Part shown: piece by piece, positions 62,782-64,000 of the stretch
Position numbering within the stretch: position 1 is the stretch's first letter
Layout of the letters: each line of letters starts with the position of its first letter
Assembly: GCF_947623445.1 (NCBI RefSeq)
Contig: NC_135248.1
Span: 1,054,001-1,118,000, forward strand
Reading direction: 5' to 3'
Origin: Clavelina lepadiformis
Taxonomy: Eukaryota; Chordata; Ascidiacea; Aplousobranchia; Clavelinidae
DNA length: 64,000 nt
Notes under the pieces: model-generated
Database searches by the model: none
What the model was told of the DNA's origin: nothing
The model's input: the letters and a program-made list of their open reading frames with translations, nothing else
Position numbers and translations under genes: made by a program

Positions 62782-64000
62782 AGTTGATGACGCGATCCTT
62801 ATTCCTCAACCATATTCCCAGTTACCTGTAGCGCGGTAGACAAGTGGGAAGCCGGCCAGAAAGAGCAAACTAATTTTAAGTTGTCAGCCAAACGAAACGT
62901 ACTTTCCCATATCAGATTCTTGTTTGTTGAAAATAGTATCGCGAGTTTTGGCAAATGCAAACGCCAACTAGTCATTTACAACGTTAACAACCAGTTTATC
63001 CGCGCCAATAAGATCAGTTTAGTTTTAGTGTCCTTTTTGGTAGATTAGTCGCGGTGACTTATGGAATACAGCGAATAATATATTGTAATTTGTCCCTGTA
63101 ATAGAGGTGTCATCAATTAACAGTTAATTACTAGAATTGTTAGTATTGTGAAACTGTATTGTTATGGTTTGTGGTGAAAATGTTGTTGCAATTAACAAAA
63201 CAGTTCGTTCTTTCGTAAACTCTAAAATAATTGTGAAGCATTGTCTCAGCGTCATTGTGACACCTTATCTTCAATTCTTTATTTGTGGAACTATTGTATG
63301 AAAACGCTCGTGTTTGTCGATACGTCACAATGAGCAATCTGTGGTTCAGGTATTGGTATTACCAACGACGCTGTCACTATTTTGCAGGAACGCGTCAAAA
63401 TTGCTTTGACCGCTGTACGCCCAGTACATTCTCACAACTTGTCAAAAATTAGATTTATCTTCACTTAGGGTTATGGTTTAGGGACCTAGTTTGACTTTGC
63501 AGTTGTCCCAACACCAGAATAATTCCAACATTATTATAGGAATCCTAACTAATGGTTTCGGCGATTTCTTCAATACTTTGCCCAACTCTTCAGATTATTT
63601 GAAAACATCAAACTTTGACAAGTTTTAATTTTTAAACCGCTATCTTGCATGAGGTGAGATTACTCCGGTGCTGGGTTGCCGCTTTGACGGTTAGCTACCA
63701 TCGGCCCGTATGCGTTTCCTTGGCGGGTCGGATGCGGCCCGAAAGCCGTGGACTGTTGAAACGGACAGCGGAATGATTCGGTACGACACCGCGTTATTAG
63801 TCTGTAATCAAAAAGAAAATATTATAACGCTTCGATTATAACGAAAGCAGTCGCTCTTTTGTATCAACTACGCAGAGGATATCGTCTTTGGAATAGGCTG
63901 AAAATATAGATTGGTGAATTCTAGCGAGAGATAGCTCGCATGGCGGTAGTTGTACAATGCAAAAAAAAAACAGAAAATATATCATAGCACTCTATGAGCC
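62782..64000. other. Right-hand end, no recognisable gene
   Basis: No known protein on either strand. A GC-richer patch at about 63650-63760 (GGCGGGTCGGATGCGGCCCG) resembles the inside of hAT elements, but no ends were found. Confidence 0.4.

Overview
The window is animal DNA and most likely from an ascidian tunicate (a Ciona-like sea squirt). The evidence is short spliced genes with GT-AG introns of roughly 50 bp to 2 kb, an AT-rich background without strong CpG loss, and proteins whose best remembered relatives are chordate genes: a GIRK-like Kir channel, a four-and-a-half LIM protein, Orai, MORN3, XRCC2 and CKS1. Species and family assignments come from memory of the protein families; no database search was possible. 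Exon junctions were worked out by hand from reading-frame phase, GT/AG signals and agreement among paralogues.

Layout. 2.3-8.4 kb (+): an 8-exon inward-rectifier K+ channel. 11.0-27.7 kb (+): three head-to-tail lysophosphatidic acid acyltransferase genes of the AGPAT3/4 type (copies A, B, C). 28.7-32.8 kb (-): a 6-exon FHL-type LIM protein. 36.9-40.1 kb (-): a fourth, inverted AGPAT gene (copy D). 43.5-45.3 kb (+): a 3-exon CKS1 cell-cycle gene whose short exons are easy to miss. 49.5-51.9 kb (+): a 6-exon Orai store-operated calcium channel. 53.0-55.5 kb (-): a 6-exon MORN3. 57.2-58.0 kb (+): a single-exon XRCC2. I recognise no gene from 58.0 to 64.0 kb, but there is a large hAT-type element and a cluster of E2F-like motifs.

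The main theme is the AGPAT cluster. All four copies keep the NHX4D and EGTR catalytic motifs and nearly the same exon lengths (exons 2, 3 and 4 are 170, 162 and 154 nt in all four), so all look functional. Copies C and D carry an extra phase-2 intron that A and B lack. Exon 4 of B and C is almost identical over 120 nt although the flanking exons are strongly diverged, which is the signature of gene conversion confined to one exon. Exon 1 of A and B shows an older, weaker version of the same pattern.

Introns and spacers hold many short non-autonomous DNA transposons, mostly hAT-type; four have readable 8-bp target-site duplications, and a separate long-TIR MITE has a 7-bp one. There is also an unclassified dispersed repeat present three times, and a striking excess of the palindrome TGACGTCA. 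No retrovirus-like or LTR element was recognised.
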